64,000 nucleotides of DNA from Halomonas sp. BDJS001 (GTDB lineage Bacteria > Pseudomonadota > Gammaproteobacteria > Pseudomonadales > Halomonadaceae), in assembly GCF_026104355.1 (NCBI RefSeq), contig NZ_CP110535.1:3720001-3784000 (forward strand), given 5' to 3'. Both the position numbers and the translations under genes were made by a program. Below the pieces are notes generated by a model that saw only the letters and a program-made list of their open reading frames with translations, was not told where the DNA came from and searched no databases. Shown here piece after piece: positions 50,179 to 57,332 of this stretch (position 1 is the stretch's first letter; each line of letters starts with the position of its first letter).

Positions 50179-51183
50179 ATGTCCGCCAGGGAACGCTACC
50201 CGCACCTGCCGAGAGCGGTTGAATACGCCCACATTGGTTGGGATTTTTTCATTCTGACGCTGGTAGTGATCAACCTCTCTCTGCTGCTGTTTGATTCACT
50301 GTTTCTGCTCGGCCCCATTAACCAGGGCATCGCCAATCTTGCCCCCGGTTTTCACACTTTCTATGATGAGGTGATTCATAGCCGCTTCATCACCATCGAC
50401 CTGGTATTTGTTAGCTTTTTTATCGCCGATGTTTTGCTGGGCTGGTCAATCGCCATTGCCGAGCGGCGCTATCATCGCTGGTTCTTCTACCCCTTCGTGC
50501 ATTGGTATGACGTGCTGGGCTGTATTCCTCTGGCGGGCTTCCGCCTGCTGCGTATTTTACGCGTCGTATCGCTGCTCCACCGCCTCCACCGCCTGGGTCT
50601 TATTGATGTTACCCGCTGGGATATCTATCAGTTTTTTGCCAAGTATTACGATATTTTGCTTGAAGAGCTCTCTGACCGCATTGCCCTGCGGCTACTGGGC
50701 AATGTGCAGGAGCAGATACGCGCCAGCGACTCTCTCACCGAGCGCGTCATTGAGCGCGTGATCATGCCGCGCAAAGCGCAGCTGATTCATGAGATCGCTC
50801 AGCGGCTGGAGAGCACCATCGGCAAAGCCTACCAGCACAACCGCCCATCCATTATGGCAGCGATCAGCGAGTTGGTGAGCCGCACGTTACGTGAAAGCCC
50901 CGAAATTCAGCGCCTGAACCGGCTGCCCATGGGGCAGCAGGCCACCAGTGCGATGGAAGCCTCGCTTAGTGGTGTTGCTCAGCGTCTAGTCGATGAACTG
51001 CTGCTAGGCATTCATTCGGATGAGTTTAGACAGTTAGTGGAGCGCACTGCCGACAGTAGCTTCGACACTTGGCTGACGGTTGACGAAGGCAGCAACCGGG
51101 TTACCGAACAGGTGCTGTACGATGTGCTCGAAATGCTTAAAGAGCAGGTCAATCGGCAACGCTGGAAAGACCGCTATGAGTAA
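50179..51183 (+). CDS. Voltage-sensor-like membrane protein without a pore domain
   Basis: A 334-aa protein. Three hydrophobic segments (about 22-45, 70-95, 103-119) precede an S4-like helix with Arg at every third position (R122, R125, R128, then R135 and R138). WYDVLGCIPLAG just before it resembles the S3 end of K+ channels. No S5-pore-S6 or selectivity filter follows. Instead residues 140-334 are charged, helical and apparently cytoplasmic. This resembles ion-transporter-family sensors truncated to the sensing part, as in Hv1 or voltage-sensing phosphatases, but no catalytic motif is seen. Function unknown. AAGGAG precedes the ATG. Confidence 0.72.
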   Translation: MSARERYPHLPRAVEYAHIGWDFFILTLVVINLSLLLFDSLFLLGPINQGIANLAPGFHTFYDEVIHSRFITIDLVFVSFFIADVLLGWSIAIAERRYHRWFFYPFVHWYDVLGCIPLAGFRLLRILRVVSLLHRLHRLGLIDVTRWDIYQFFAKYYDILLEELSDRIALRLLGNVQEQIRASDSLTERVIERVIMPRKAQLIHEIAQRLESTIGKAYQHNRPSIMAAISELVSRTLRESPEIQRLNRLPMGQQATSAMEASLSGVAQRLVDELLLGIHSDEFRQLVERTADSSFDTWLTVDEGSNRVTEQVLYDVLEMLKEQVNRQRWKDRYE

Positions 51184-51184
51184 T

Positions 51185-52579
51185 TTACAACGTGGCAGGG
51201 GCTAATGGGCGCTCAGTCAAACAGGCGGCGATGATACTCAATGCCTGAATCAATTCACTGCGATCCGCCGCGGCGCCAATACATAGCCGAATCGCTTGCG
51301 GCGCCGGCGTGCTCCCTACACAAAAGGGCTCTGCACTGCTGACCTTAACGCCCCGCTGCAGTAGTCGCTCACACAGCTCTCCGGCCCGGCTCCCCTCTGG
51401 CAGCGTCAACCAAACATTACTGCTGTGAGATCGCCCGCTGAGGGTAAACCCTTGCAGCCATTCGGCAGCCAGCCGCTGACGCTCCACCAGCTCCTGGGTC
51501 TGCCAGGTAAGTAGCTTTTCAGCCGCAGCCTGGTTAACCCAGTGACAGACCACATCGACCATTAGCGGCGGCACCATCCAACTCTGGGCGCGTAGGCCTG
51601 TCGCTAGCCGCTCATGTAAGCTTTTAGGCGCGCGCAGCACGCCTATCCGCAGCCCGCCCGCGAGTACTTTAGCGGTACTAAACACAAACAGCGTGCGTTC
51701 CGGCGCAAGTTTATAAAGAGGCGTACCACGCTGCTCAGCGGGCAGATACTGCACGCCATCTTCAATCAGCCAGATATCGTAGCGCCTTGCCAGCGTTACC
51801 AGTCGTTCGCGGCGTGATTCGCTTAAACAGGCGCCGGTGGGGTTGTTCTGTTCCGGCGTTAGGTAAATCGCTCTAGGTGGCTGCCGGGCACACTGCGCCT
51901 CAAGCAGATCCATGCGCATCCCTTCACCGTCTTGACCAATGCCTACCAACTTTAGATGACCCTGCTGCGCTGCGCTGATGGCACCGGGATAGGTCAAGGC
52001 ATCGGCGGCCAGCAGATCGCCTGGCCGAAGCAAGGTGCTGAGCGCCAGGCTAATGCCGTGCTGGCCACCCTGGGTGATGAGCAGTTCATCGGCCATTAGT
52101 GGCATACCTAGGGTATTTAACCAGCGAGCGAGGACTTCACGATGCTCATGGCGCCCCTGGGCCCCTTGATAGGTAACGCCACGTGCCAATGCTGCCCCAG
52201 ATTGGCTTAAAGCATGCAGCGCTTCGCTCAATAGCGACTGTCGCAGCGGATTAGGAGGCGGCAGGCTAAGGCTTAAATCGATCACACCGACCGTTTCGTC
52301 AGTGGGGAGTGTCAGGCTAAAAGCACTGTTTTGGGTTTGGCTCTTTACGTAGGTGCCGCTACCCACTCGTGCCGACACCCAGCCATTACGCTCCGCTTCA
52401 GCGTACCCCCGGGTAACCGTGCCAATGGTCACACCCAGTGCATCTGCCAAACGGCGCTGGGGCGGCAAACGCTCCCCAGGCCGAAGCTCACCTGCCTGGA
52501 TAGCGGCTTCAATGGCACTGGCAATAGCGCGGTAACGTGAACCAGAAAACTCAGCTAGCGAAGGCACCCACATTGTCAT
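51185..52579 (-). CDS. MocR-type regulator (GntR helix-turn-helix fused to aminotransferase)
   Basis: A 464-aa protein. The N-terminal GntR winged helix (about 15-80; LPPQRRLADALGVTIGTVTR) is fused to a fold-type I PLP aminotransferase domain with PEQNNPTGACLSE, WLIEDGVQY and the cofactor Lys in STAKVLAGGLRIG. MocR proteins usually act as PLP- or amino-acid-sensing regulators of a neighbouring gene; the divergent LysE exporter gene is the obvious target. Its start codon lies inside an ATTGT...ACAAT palindrome. The 3' end is one base from the convergent gene. Confidence 0.92.
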   Translation of the reverse strand: MTMWVPSLAEFSGSRYRAIASAIEAAIQAGELRPGERLPPQRRLADALGVTIGTVTRGYAEAERNGWVSARVGSGTYVKSQTQNSAFSLTLPTDETVGVIDLSLSLPPPNPLRQSLLSEALHALSQSGAALARGVTYQGAQGRHEHREVLARWLNTLGMPLMADELLITQGGQHGISLALSTLLRPGDLLAADALTYPGAISAAQQGHLKLVGIGQDGEGMRMDLLEAQCARQPPRAIYLTPEQNNPTGACLSESRRERLVTLARRYDIWLIEDGVQYLPAEQRGTPLYKLAPERTLFVFSTAKVLAGGLRIGVLRAPKSLHERLATGLRAQSWMVPPLMVDVVCHWVNQAAAEKLLTWQTQELVERQRLAAEWLQGFTLSGRSHSSNVWLTLPEGSRAGELCERLLQRGVKVSSAEPFCVGSTPAPQAIRLCIGAAADRSELIQALSIIAACLTERPLAPATL

Positions 52580-52588
52580 GGTGACAAT
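52572..52588. promoter_or_regulatory. Palindrome over the mocR-type gene start codon
   Basis: ATTGTCA-TGG-TGACAAT is a perfect 7-3-7 inverted repeat that includes the start codon of the regulator gene (52577-52579). It shares the outer half-sites ATTGT/ACAAT with a second palindrome before lysE. Likely an operator for autoregulation. Confidence 0.55.
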
Positions 52589-52595
52589 AAAACCT

Positions 52596-52623
52596 TTGAC
52601 GTCAATTTAAACCCCATTATGCT
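52596..52623 (+). promoter_or_regulatory. Candidate promoter of the LysE-type gene
   Basis: TTGACG (52596-52601), 16 bases, then TATGCT (52618-52623). It lies between the two ATTGT/ACAAT palindromes, so a regulator bound to both could loop or block it. Confidence 0.55.
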
Positions 52624-52658
52624 AACAATACATCCTTAAAAGCAACTCTCCACCCATA

Positions 52659-52674
52659 ATTGTATGGATACAAT
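52659..52674. promoter_or_regulatory. Palindrome upstream of the LysE-type gene
   Basis: ATTGTAT-GG-ATACAAT is a perfect 7-2-7 inverted repeat ending 3 bases before the ATG of the exporter gene, where a Shine-Dalgarno would normally be. Its half-sites match those at 52572-52588. Confidence 0.55.
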
Positions 52675-52677
52675 AAA

Positions 52678-53283
52678 ATGAACAGCGAATGGTTAATCCT
52701 CGGCCCGGCCGCACTCTATATGATGTCGATGACCCTTACGCCGGGCCCGAACAACGTCATGCTCACCGCTTCTGGCGCCAACTTCGGTTTTAAGCGCACA
52801 CTGCCGCACATGTGGGGAATTTTAGGTGGCTGCTTTCTGCTGTTCGCGGGCATAGCGCTGGGGTTGGGGGTGCTGTTCGAACGCTACCCGGCGATTCAAA
52901 CCGCACTGCGCTGGGTCGGCAGCGCCTACTTGCTCTATTTGGCATGGAAAATCGCCAGCGCCCCGCCACCCAATCTTAAGGCGCAGGCCCATAGTGTCCC
53001 CTTTACCTTTTGGCAGGCGGCGGCATTTCAGTTCGCCAATCCAAAAGCGTGGGTAATGGGGCTAGCGTTGATGGCAGGTTTTCTACCCGAAAGCGGCCAA
53101 CCGGTATTTAATGCGCTGCTACTGGCAGGCTTTGCAGAAATGGTAGCGCTGCCCTGCATTGCCTTATGGGCTGCCTTTGGCACGGCCATTGGGCAGTGGA
53201 TTAAAAGCGACGGTGCATGGCGGGCGTTCAATATGACTATGGGGGTGTTGACCGCCGCCTGCGTCGTGCTGATTTTGGGGTAA
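52678..53283 (+). CDS. LysE-family amino-acid exporter
   Basis: A 201-aa membrane protein with six predicted helices of the LysE/RhtB family, which exports amino acids or their derivatives. MTLTPGPNNVMLTASGANFG is the family N-terminal signature, and FQFANPKAWVMGLAL is the central one. The frame is open from a TTG at 52660, but the ATG at 52678 is the normal start. No clear ribosome site is seen because a palindrome fills the space. Divergent from the MocR-type regulator gene. Confidence 0.9.
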   Translation: MNSEWLILGPAALYMMSMTLTPGPNNVMLTASGANFGFKRTLPHMWGILGGCFLLFAGIALGLGVLFERYPAIQTALRWVGSAYLLYLAWKIASAPPPNLKAQAHSVPFTFWQAAAFQFANPKAWVMGLALMAGFLPESGQPVFNALLLAGFAEMVALPCIALWAAFGTAIGQWIKSDGAWRAFNMTMGVLTAACVVLILG

Positions 53284-53298
53284 CAAAACGTCAACAGG

Positions 53299-53316
53299 CC
53301 CTAGCCCTAGCCCTAG
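53299..53316. repeat. Three tandem CCCTAG units
   Basis: CCCTAG is repeated three times without a spacer. The last unit contains the stop codon of the I78-type lipoprotein gene, so copy-number change would leave that protein unchanged. A simple repeat with no assigned role. Confidence 0.6.
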
Positions 53317-53684
53317 CCGCAGCGCAGATCTTCAACCATATCCTGATCGTCAAGATGCACATTCAAACGATCCGGGCGGTGATCCATGGTCGCCATATCA
53401 CCAGGGCGAAGTACGCGCACTTGTCGAGCGCCGCTGTCGCTTTGTAACTGCGCAGCGTTAGCCTCATCGAAGGGCTCACCGATAGCCGATTGGATAGCGT
53501 CTGGATCACAGCTGGCGGCTTGCTCATCACTGGCGCCATTCGACCCTACCGTTGGCGGCGGTGGCGCAGCGTCTACGTCATCGTTGGCAGGGGAAATAGG
53601 CATTTGCGAGTTAACACAGGCCGTTAACAACAGCGCACAGGCACTAACAGCGGCAAACTTAACCAAAGACGTACAGGGTTTCAT
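53313..53684 (-). CDS. Lipoprotein with peptidase inhibitor I78 domain
   Basis: A 123-aa predicted lipoprotein. A signal peptide with lipobox LLLTAC (Cys23) leads into a Pro/Ala/Asp-rich linker and a C-terminal I78 domain of about 60 residues: CDPDAIQSAIGEPFDEANAA, then RQVRVLRPGDMATMDHRPDRL and a final Cys. I78 proteins inhibit serine proteases such as subtilisin. The frame is open to 53735, but the ATG at 53684 with GGAGA upstream gives the signal peptide. Convergent with lysE. Confidence 0.85.
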   Translation of the reverse strand: MKPCTSLVKFAAVSACALLLTACVNSQMPISPANDDVDAAPPPPTVGSNGASDEQAASCDPDAIQSAIGEPFDEANAAQLQSDSGARQVRVLRPGDMATMDHRPDRLNVHLDDQDMVEDLRCG

Positions 53685-53730
53685 CCTTGAATCTCCAAAA
53701 AAGTAGGTTATAGGGATAGGCCATAAACCC

Positions 53731-53762
53731 CCCACGGGCCAGGCGTTAGCCTAGCCCGTGGG
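53731..53762. terminator. Long hairpin between the entericidin-like and I78 genes
   Basis: CCCACGGGC (53731-53739) pairs with GCCCGTGGG (53754-53762), and an inner AGGC/GCCT pair closes a GTTA loop. There is no long T-run, though GGGTTTATGG follows on the minus strand. Probably a terminator or RNA-stabilising structure for the entericidin-like gene. Confidence 0.5.
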
Positions 53763-53785
53763 ATACTACCATCTTTCATGCAACC

Positions 53786-53917
53786 TTAACTTGCTGCATC
53801 CTGGACAGCTTGACCGCCCTCTTCAACATCCTGACCAGCGCCAGCAATAGTATTGCAGCCCGTTAGAACACCCGCCGTCATCAGCAGCATAAAACTCATG
53901 GCCAATAATTTTTTCAT
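53786..53917 (-). CDS. Entericidin-like small lipoprotein (43 aa)
   Basis: A 43-aa peptide: signal sequence with lipobox LTGC (Cys21), then NTIAGAGQDVEEGGQAVQDA, the typical entericidin A/B mature part (NT...GAGxDV...GGxA). In E. coli entericidin A and B form an antidote/toxin lipoprotein pair; in other bacteria single copies are common with unclear role. AAGGAGAACGG precedes the ATG. Same strand as the I78 lipoprotein gene, 101 bases upstream of its start. Confidence 0.9.
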   Translation of the reverse strand: MKKLLAMSFMLLMTAGVLTGCNTIAGAGQDVEEGGQAVQDAAS

Positions 53918-54090
53918 TTTCCGTTCTCCTTAACGATCATTCATCATCGGGAAACTCCCCTGGCAACGTAATTTGCCACTTGGGAGTTTTTTCAGGGTAA
54001 CAGCGTTTTGGCAATTGCGCTCACTTTCCCTACTTCACTTCGCGGCGACTATACTAGCCATGACCAAAACCACTGTCTGGAGCCTAACAT

Positions 54091-54510
54091 TTGATCAATT
54101 TCGAGCTAGATGAACGTCTTGCCGCCGACACCTTCCCCATCGCAGACTTACCGCTAAGCCGCGTGCTGCTAATGAATGACGCGCGCTACCCTTGGGTGAT
54201 CCTGGTGCCGCGCCACGCTTCTATTAGCGAAGTATTCGAGCTTTCTGCCGACGACCAGCGGCAGCTGTGGCGTGAAGCCACACAGCTAGGCGACGCAATG
54301 AAAACAGCCCTGGGGGGAGACAAAGTCAATATTGCTTCGCTAGGCAATGTGGTTAGCCAACTGCATGTGCATGTGGTGCTTAGACACCACGGCGATGCCA
54401 CCTGGCCTGCCCCGGTATGGGGCAATGGCTCACCCGAACCCTACGATCTGGATGGCCAGGCGCAGTTACGGGATCAACTGCTGGCACTTATCCATGACCT
54501 CGATGTATAG
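54091..54510 (+). CDS. HIT-family nucleotide-binding protein
   Basis: A 139-aa histidine-triad protein with NVVSQLHVHVVLRHHGD containing the HxHx motif near residue 90. HIT proteins hydrolyse or transfer nucleoside monophosphates; the substrate here is unknown. The TTG at 54091 has GGAG 10 bases upstream and gives MINFELDERL, a normal start for this group. The last 45 bases overlap the 3' end of the convergent permease gene. Confidence 0.87.
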   Translation: MINFELDERLAADTFPIADLPLSRVLLMNDARYPWVILVPRHASISEVFELSADDQRQLWREATQLGDAMKTALGGDKVNIASLGNVVSQLHVHVVLRHHGDATWPAPVWGNGSPEPYDLDGQAQLRDQLLALIHDLDV

Positions 54511-55542
54511 CCTACCGCTACCCGTTAATGGGTGACCTTGCCGAGCAGGCGGCTCGTTGAGCAGGGGCCCACTGGCAGGCTGGGTAATACCCGCAATGCT
54601 AAGGGAGGTGCCCAACACCACGATCAACGCACCGCCGGCTAAGGCTACCCAGCCGGTGGCTTTTTGCACGCCACGCTGGCTGTGCCGCGGCTTGGATAAG
54701 CGGCGTTGTGCCCAACCGCGGGCAAAAATGCTCGCCAGCGCAAGCGCTGACACCGTTATCCCAGTGCCGATCGACATGGCCACGACCGATGCCACGCCCA
54801 CCTCGAACTGCCCCAGCAAGCTGGCTGCGCCTACCATTAGCACGGCACCGCTACAGGGGCGCATACCAATGGCGCCGACCGTCATCACCGCTGTTCGCCA
54901 ATCCAGCACCTGCTGCGGTTCAATATGGTGCGCACCACCGCAGCAGTGACTGTGGTCATGGCTGTGTGCGTGGTCTTGATGCTGCTCTTCGCCTAGGCCG
55001 TGGGAGTGGATAATTCGCTCTGGCTGGTAGGCTCGCCGCAGTTGCTTTACGGCTCGCCAACATAGCCATGCCCCTAAGACCGCTACCAGCAAAAAACTGG
55101 CCTGCTCCACCCAGACAACGCTGCCCATGGCTTGCCGAGTCACCCAGCCCAAGCCATATACCAATACCACGACTAGCACGATGGCGGTCACCCCTTGCAA
55201 CAAAGAGGCGGCAAACGACAGCCCCAGGGCGCGCTTGACCGCACCGCCGTGAGTGGCTAGATAAGTCGCCAATACGGCTTTGCCGTGCCCCGGCCCGGCG
55301 GCATGAAAAATACCGTAAGCGAAGCTAAGGCCCAACAGACTCACCCATGTCATCATGGAAGGGGTACGCGACAATTCGGTAATCGCCAGCGTTAGCGAAC
55401 GGTGCAGATCACGTTGCCAACCAAGCAGTTGGTAGCTCACGCTCTGAAACCCGCCTTGCCAAGCAATCATAAGCACTACTGCGACTAACAGCAGACCCAG
55501 CATTACCCCTAGGTGTCGTTTGAAGGGCCGTGTTAATGACAT
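54466..55542 (-). CDS. NicO/RcnA-family metal permease
   Basis: A 358-aa membrane protein of the nickel/cobalt (NicO) superfamily. FHAAGPGHGKAVLATYL and GMRPCSGAVLMVGAASLLG are the two family signatures, and a His-rich loop (HSHGLGEEQHQDHAHSHDHS, about residue 180) should bind metal. RcnA exports Ni/Co, but NicO proteins paired with DUF1007 proteins are thought to import metal, perhaps zinc. A Zur-like palindrome 22 bases before the ATG supports zinc. The frame is open to 55560; the ATG at 55542 has GGAGCGG upstream. Confidence 0.86.
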   Translation of the reverse strand: MSLTRPFKRHLGVMLGLLLVAVVLMIAWQGGFQSVSYQLLGWQRDLHRSLTLAITELSRTPSMMTWVSLLGLSFAYGIFHAAGPGHGKAVLATYLATHGGAVKRALGLSFAASLLQGVTAIVLVVVLVYGLGWVTRQAMGSVVWVEQASFLLVAVLGAWLCWRAVKQLRRAYQPERIIHSHGLGEEQHQDHAHSHDHSHCCGGAHHIEPQQVLDWRTAVMTVGAIGMRPCSGAVLMVGAASLLGQFEVGVASVVAMSIGTGITVSALALASIFARGWAQRRLSKPRHSQRGVQKATGWVALAGGALIVVLGTSLSIAGITQPASGPLLNEPPARQGHPLTGSGRLYIEVMDKCQQLIP

Positions 55543-55563
55543 CTTACCGCTCCACCGCAAAAT

Positions 55564-55578
55564 TGTTACAAGGTAACA
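55564..55578. promoter_or_regulatory. Zur-like palindrome upstream of the NicO-type permease gene
   Basis: TGTTAC-AAG-GTAACA is a perfect 6-3-6 palindrome of 15 bases. It matches 11 of the 14 defined positions of the gammaproteobacterial Zur box core TGTTATA-N-TATAACA. It lies 22-36 bases upstream of the permease ATG, where repressor binding would block transcription. Confidence 0.55.
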
Positions 55579-55632
55579 TAAACACAGTTATAATTGATAG
55601 TTTGAGCATGACCAGCACGCTTTAAATAACCG

Positions 55633-56292
55633 CTAGCGACAATCAACTTGGCCAGTTTCAGCAAAATAGCGCCCCAAGCCGGGCTCACCACTCTCATCCT
55701 TATCGAGCAGCGCCGCTTGCATCACCATTTCAGGGTCTGGATCAGCAGGCAGGATAGACAACTCGCAGGCAGGCTCACCGTGGAGTATCAGCGCATCATC
55801 CTGGGGTTGGCCACCCTCCTCCTCGTGTACCACCTCGATATAGTAAGTGGGGTCAAACACTTGGTAACTAAGCAGAGCGTCTGTCAGCGGCTGAGGTGTC
55901 TCCAGCGGCAGGATAAACATAAAGACGAGTCTCCCATCGCGCCCCATGGCGGTATATTCGCTTACCTCGCCTAACGCCTGGCGCTCACCGTTAATCTTCA
56001 CTTCGGTTAAATAGTGCTGCGCGGCGAGATTATCGCGAATCTCTCTGCCAAGCTGATCCAGGCCCTCCTCCAAACTGGCGTTTTCCACCTGCTGCAGCTC
56101 TTCAAAAACCACCAGACTGTAGAAAGGATCCATCCGCCAGGTTTGATGCAGGCCACTGACCACGCCCTGATCATCGGTGATGACCCGTACACTCAAGTCA
56201 ATCCAGCCATGAGGATGGGCACGGGCTTCGGAGCTGACCACAAAGCTGCTCATGGCCAAGCAAACGGCAACGGTGCTCCCGGCCCACTTCAT
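55633..56292 (-). CDS. DUF1007 family periplasmic protein
   Basis: A 219-aa exported protein with a signal peptide (about 1-25) followed at once by HPHGWIDLSVRV, which would give a metal-binding His near the mature N-terminus. TWRMDPFYSLVVFEEL and YFAETGQVDC are typical of DUF1007 (COG3683), often encoded beside NicO permeases. A periplasmic metal-delivery role is inferred from this pairing. The ATG overlaps the stop codon of the upstream lipoprotein gene. Confidence 0.88.
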   Translation of the reverse strand: MKWAGSTVAVCLAMSSFVVSSEARAHPHGWIDLSVRVITDDQGVVSGLHQTWRMDPFYSLVVFEELQQVENASLEEGLDQLGREIRDNLAAQHYLTEVKINGERQALGEVSEYTAMGRDGRLVFMFILPLETPQPLTDALLSYQVFDPTYYIEVVHEEEGGQPQDDALILHGEPACELSILPADPDPEMVMQAALLDKDESGEPGLGRYFAETGQVDCR

Positions 56293-56648
56293 GGCGCAAC
56301 TCCTAATTTATGCTGCAAGGCGACAAGCCAAGGGTCGAGCAACCGGGGCGGCAGTGGCTGGCTGCCTCTAAGTGCAGACACCCGCACGCGGCTGCCACTC
56401 GCCTCTTCGCTCACCTGTAGTTGCAAACGGTACTCCGGCCAGCGGGCAAGCGATGCTTCCGCTCGCCCCAACGACAGATCTGCATGGCGCACCACATACC
56501 CCTGCTCCACCATCAGCTCGACCGCATCGCGAAACGTCTCTTCTGGAGAGGTAGCATAAACCAGTTCACGGGGCTCTAAAGGCGTCGTCGTCGCGCAGCC
56601 AGCCAGCCCTCCCAATAGCCCCACTAAGAACCAGTGGCGAATTTTCAT
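56289..56648 (-). CDS. Putative lipoprotein (119 aa)
   Basis: Signal peptide with lipobox GLAGC (Cys18), then a small alpha/beta domain (TSPEETFRDAVELMVEQGYVV, shown as its first part TSPEETFRDAVELM, and SLGRAEASLARWPEYRLQLQ). No family recognised. Its start and stop codons overlap those of the neighbours by 4 bases each, so three genes (lipoprotein, lipoprotein, DUF1007) are translationally coupled. An accessory role in the metal system is inferred from position only. Confidence 0.78.
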   Translation of the reverse strand: MKIRHWFLVGLLGGLAGCATTTPLEPRELVYATSPEETFRDAVELMVEQGYVVRHADLSLGRAEASLARWPEYRLQLQVSEEASGSRVRVSALRGSQPLPPRLLDPWLVALQHKLGVAP

Positions 56649-57199
56649 AACGGCCTCCCGGTCGCAGGTAGGGTTTTCGCAAAGCGGGTTTGAAAACGCT
56701 GACAGAAATCGTCATTGCTGGCACTGTAGGATTCGCGCAAGTCGCCCCAGTGATCGAAGCGGCGAATATCACGGGATATACGAATATGCGCGTCGTCCAC
56801 CAGTAGCGACACACGTTCGACCTCCACCGGCTGTTGGCCTACGCCACCGCCAAAACCACCCCCTATACCGAACCCTACCCCGGAACCCCGGCCTACGCCC
56901 AAACCACCAAATAGGCGCATCCCATGCCCATAGCCGAAGGCATCATCGTAAGGGTCGTAATAACCGTGTAGCGGGCGTTCGCGGCTAGCGCTGATCAACC
57001 CCAAGGTGGTATCGGTAGAGTTCAGGGTAAAGCCCCACTCGGTGAGCACATCAACGCTGGTTTCCAGTGCCTGCTCATGGGCGGCGGAGAAGTAGCACGA
57101 AGCCGCAGGCGCGGGTTCTGCTTGAGGCAGGCGATCAGGGACTACCTGGCAACCAGCAAGTGCAAGCAGACAGGTTAAGCTTATGGGTATCGACTTCAT
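56645..57199 (-). CDS. Putative lipoprotein with glycine-rich linker (184 aa)
   Basis: Signal peptide with lipobox LALAGC (Cys17), a first domain (about 35-80; ALETSVDVLTEWGFTLNS), a Gly-rich stretch (about 100-125, repeating GxG with almost no charged residues) and a C-terminal domain with RVSLLVDDAHIRISRDIRRF. Its two halves resemble in pattern the neighbouring 119-aa lipoprotein. No family recognised. The frame is open to 57400, but the ATG at 57199 with AAGGATC upstream gives the signal peptide. First gene of the coupled trio. Confidence 0.78.
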   Translation of the reverse strand: MKSIPISLTCLLALAGCQVVPDRLPQAEPAPAASCYFSAAHEQALETSVDVLTEWGFTLNSTDTTLGLISASRERPLHGYYDPYDDAFGYGHGMRLFGGLGVGRGSGVGFGIGGGFGGGVGQQPVEVERVSLLVDDAHIRISRDIRRFDHWGDLRESYSASNDDFCQRFQTRFAKTLPATGRPL

Positions 57200-57332
57200 G
57201 TTAGATCCTTTAACGGACGAGGCCGCTGGTTCGGCGCAGGCTAGCGCGCTAAGCTCCCAAAGGTGATCATACTTAACTGATACTGTAATGAAGACACCGT
57301 ATTGAAGACACTCTTTTGCGGAGATCGTGCTA

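Noticed and set aside
53299..53316. CCCTAG repeat as the beginning of a CRISPR array or telomere-like element
   Set aside because: Only three 6-base units without spacers. It is a simple repeat at a gene end.
54541..54590. The tail of the NicO permease overlapping the HIT gene might be a frameshift artefact
   Set aside because: Both frames are open and end cleanly. The last 35 permease residues are poorly conserved in the family, so a short 3' overlap is a simpler explanation.
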